Below are positions 63,759 through 64,000 of a DNA stretch of 64,000 bases, piece after piece. How positions within the stretch are numbered: position 1 is the first letter of the stretch; each line of letters begins with the position of its first letter. Both the position numbers and the translations under genes were made by a program. Origin of the DNA: Blautia hominis (GTDB lineage: Bacteria; Bacillota; Clostridia; Lachnospirales; Lachnospiraceae). The notes under the pieces are model-generated. The model worked only from the letters and a program-made list of their open reading frames with translations. It had not been told where the DNA came from and searched no databases. Location of the stretch: contig NQOF01000003.1 in assembly GCA_002270465.1 (NCBI GenBank), positions 848,955 to 912,954 of the forward strand. The letters are read 5' to 3'.

Positions 63759-63904
63759 AAGGGGGCAAAGCGGTAACGATATACCTATATCATTCAGGGT
63801 ACCCATGGCGATGCGGTTAGGCATTGCGAAACGTTGTGACAGATAACGCATAGAAGCGGCGATTTCTCCATCAGGTCCACCGGAGTGCAGTAACCTATAA
63901 TTGT

Positions 63905-63943
63905 GCCTGAAGCCCGCATAAACAGCGGGATTTCAGGCTTTTT
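63905..63943 (+). terminator. Terminator after the recombinase
   Basis: GCCTGAAGCCCGC (63905-63917) pairs with GCGGGATTTCAGGC (63925-63938) with a one-base bulge, followed by TTTTT. Confidence 0.85.
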
Positions 63944-64000
63944 GACAAATAAAGTATTACGGAAATATGAAGATTTGGATAGTATGCAATTGTCTAGGAA

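Noticed and set aside
63780-63860. Sequence after the recombinase with GGTAACG and GCGATGCGG, tested as a fourth copy of the A-C element
   Set aside because: No matching inverted ends and none of the diagnostic inner blocks.
1-64000. tRNA, rRNA, toxin-antitoxin, phage structural, secretion or biosynthetic cluster signatures
   Set aside because: Read through on both strands; no cloverleaf, rRNA block or hallmark protein was found.

Overview
The window looks like chromosome of a gut-type Lachnospiraceae (Bacillota, Clostridia). The signs are YesM/YesN-type two-component control of ABC sugar importers, a large pyruvate phosphate dikinase, very long FIVAR-repeat surface glycosidases, many AraC-type regulators, strong AGGAGG ribosome sites and moderate GC. 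The genus cannot be fixed from the sequence alone. No rRNA, tRNA, replication origin, sortase, complete IS element or cas gene was seen.

Region by region. 1-10,090: a divergent sensor kinase (5' part only), then one + strand run: UroD-like protein, sugar-type solute-binding lipoprotein, two permeases, YesN-like response regulator, CyuA-like cysteine desulfidase, M20 dipeptidase and aldo/keto reductase, ending at a terminator. 10,205-14,334: ppdK with a near-consensus promoter, then an AraC regulator. 14,431-22,002: a 2,523-residue secreted protein carrying a GH30 endo-beta-1,6-galactanase-type domain and a GH43_24 exo-beta-1,3-galactanase-type domain, apparently for plant arabinogalactan. 22,335-22,686: a short type I-C-like CRISPR array without cas genes. 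22,884-27,240: a phospholipid operon (PAP2, YbhN-like, PssA, Psd) ending in an 8-oxoguanine glycosylase. 27,252-34,292: assorted housekeeping genes, including an MgtC-like protein, ferredoxin-nitroreductase, WYL regulator, GyrI-like protein, cyclophilin lipoprotein, an unknown lipoprotein and a DEAD-box helicase. 34,626-41,513: GH31, an alpha/beta hydrolase, a ferredoxin-linked aldo/keto reductase, an iron alcohol dehydrogenase and a DUF134-NifX fusion. 41,598-45,290: a minus-strand UroD-like / truncated Mn-catalase / Cu,Zn-SOD-like operon divergent from a PucR-type regulator. 45,457-54,024: DUF2284 protein, a ROK-MFS-PHP operon, GH120 beta-xylosidase with a divergent AraC regulator, and MATE. 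54,357-58,646: a second long GH43_24 surface protein. 58,882-61,057: HMA chaperone and Zn/Cd ATPase. 61,089-63,943: a decayed zone with a collapsed SDR pseudogene, a MITE-like repeat and a large serine recombinase.

The clearest functional theme is plant-glycan use. The two giant GH43_24 proteins share C-terminal FIVAR arrays and an unusual KTGDxTPI-TM-Arg/Lys tail. They are probably displayed on the cell surface and attack the beta-1,3 backbone and (first protein only) the beta-1,6 side chains of arabinogalactan proteins. GH31 and GH120 are predicted to be cytoplasmic, with the importer at 1,748-4,879 as one possible uptake route. PPDK and the reductases or dehydrogenases are central and redox metabolism.

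The window also carries dispersed palindromic elements: three related copies sharing GTTACTRTTCA termini, and one of a second family. It also holds several well-formed candidate operators, described below.
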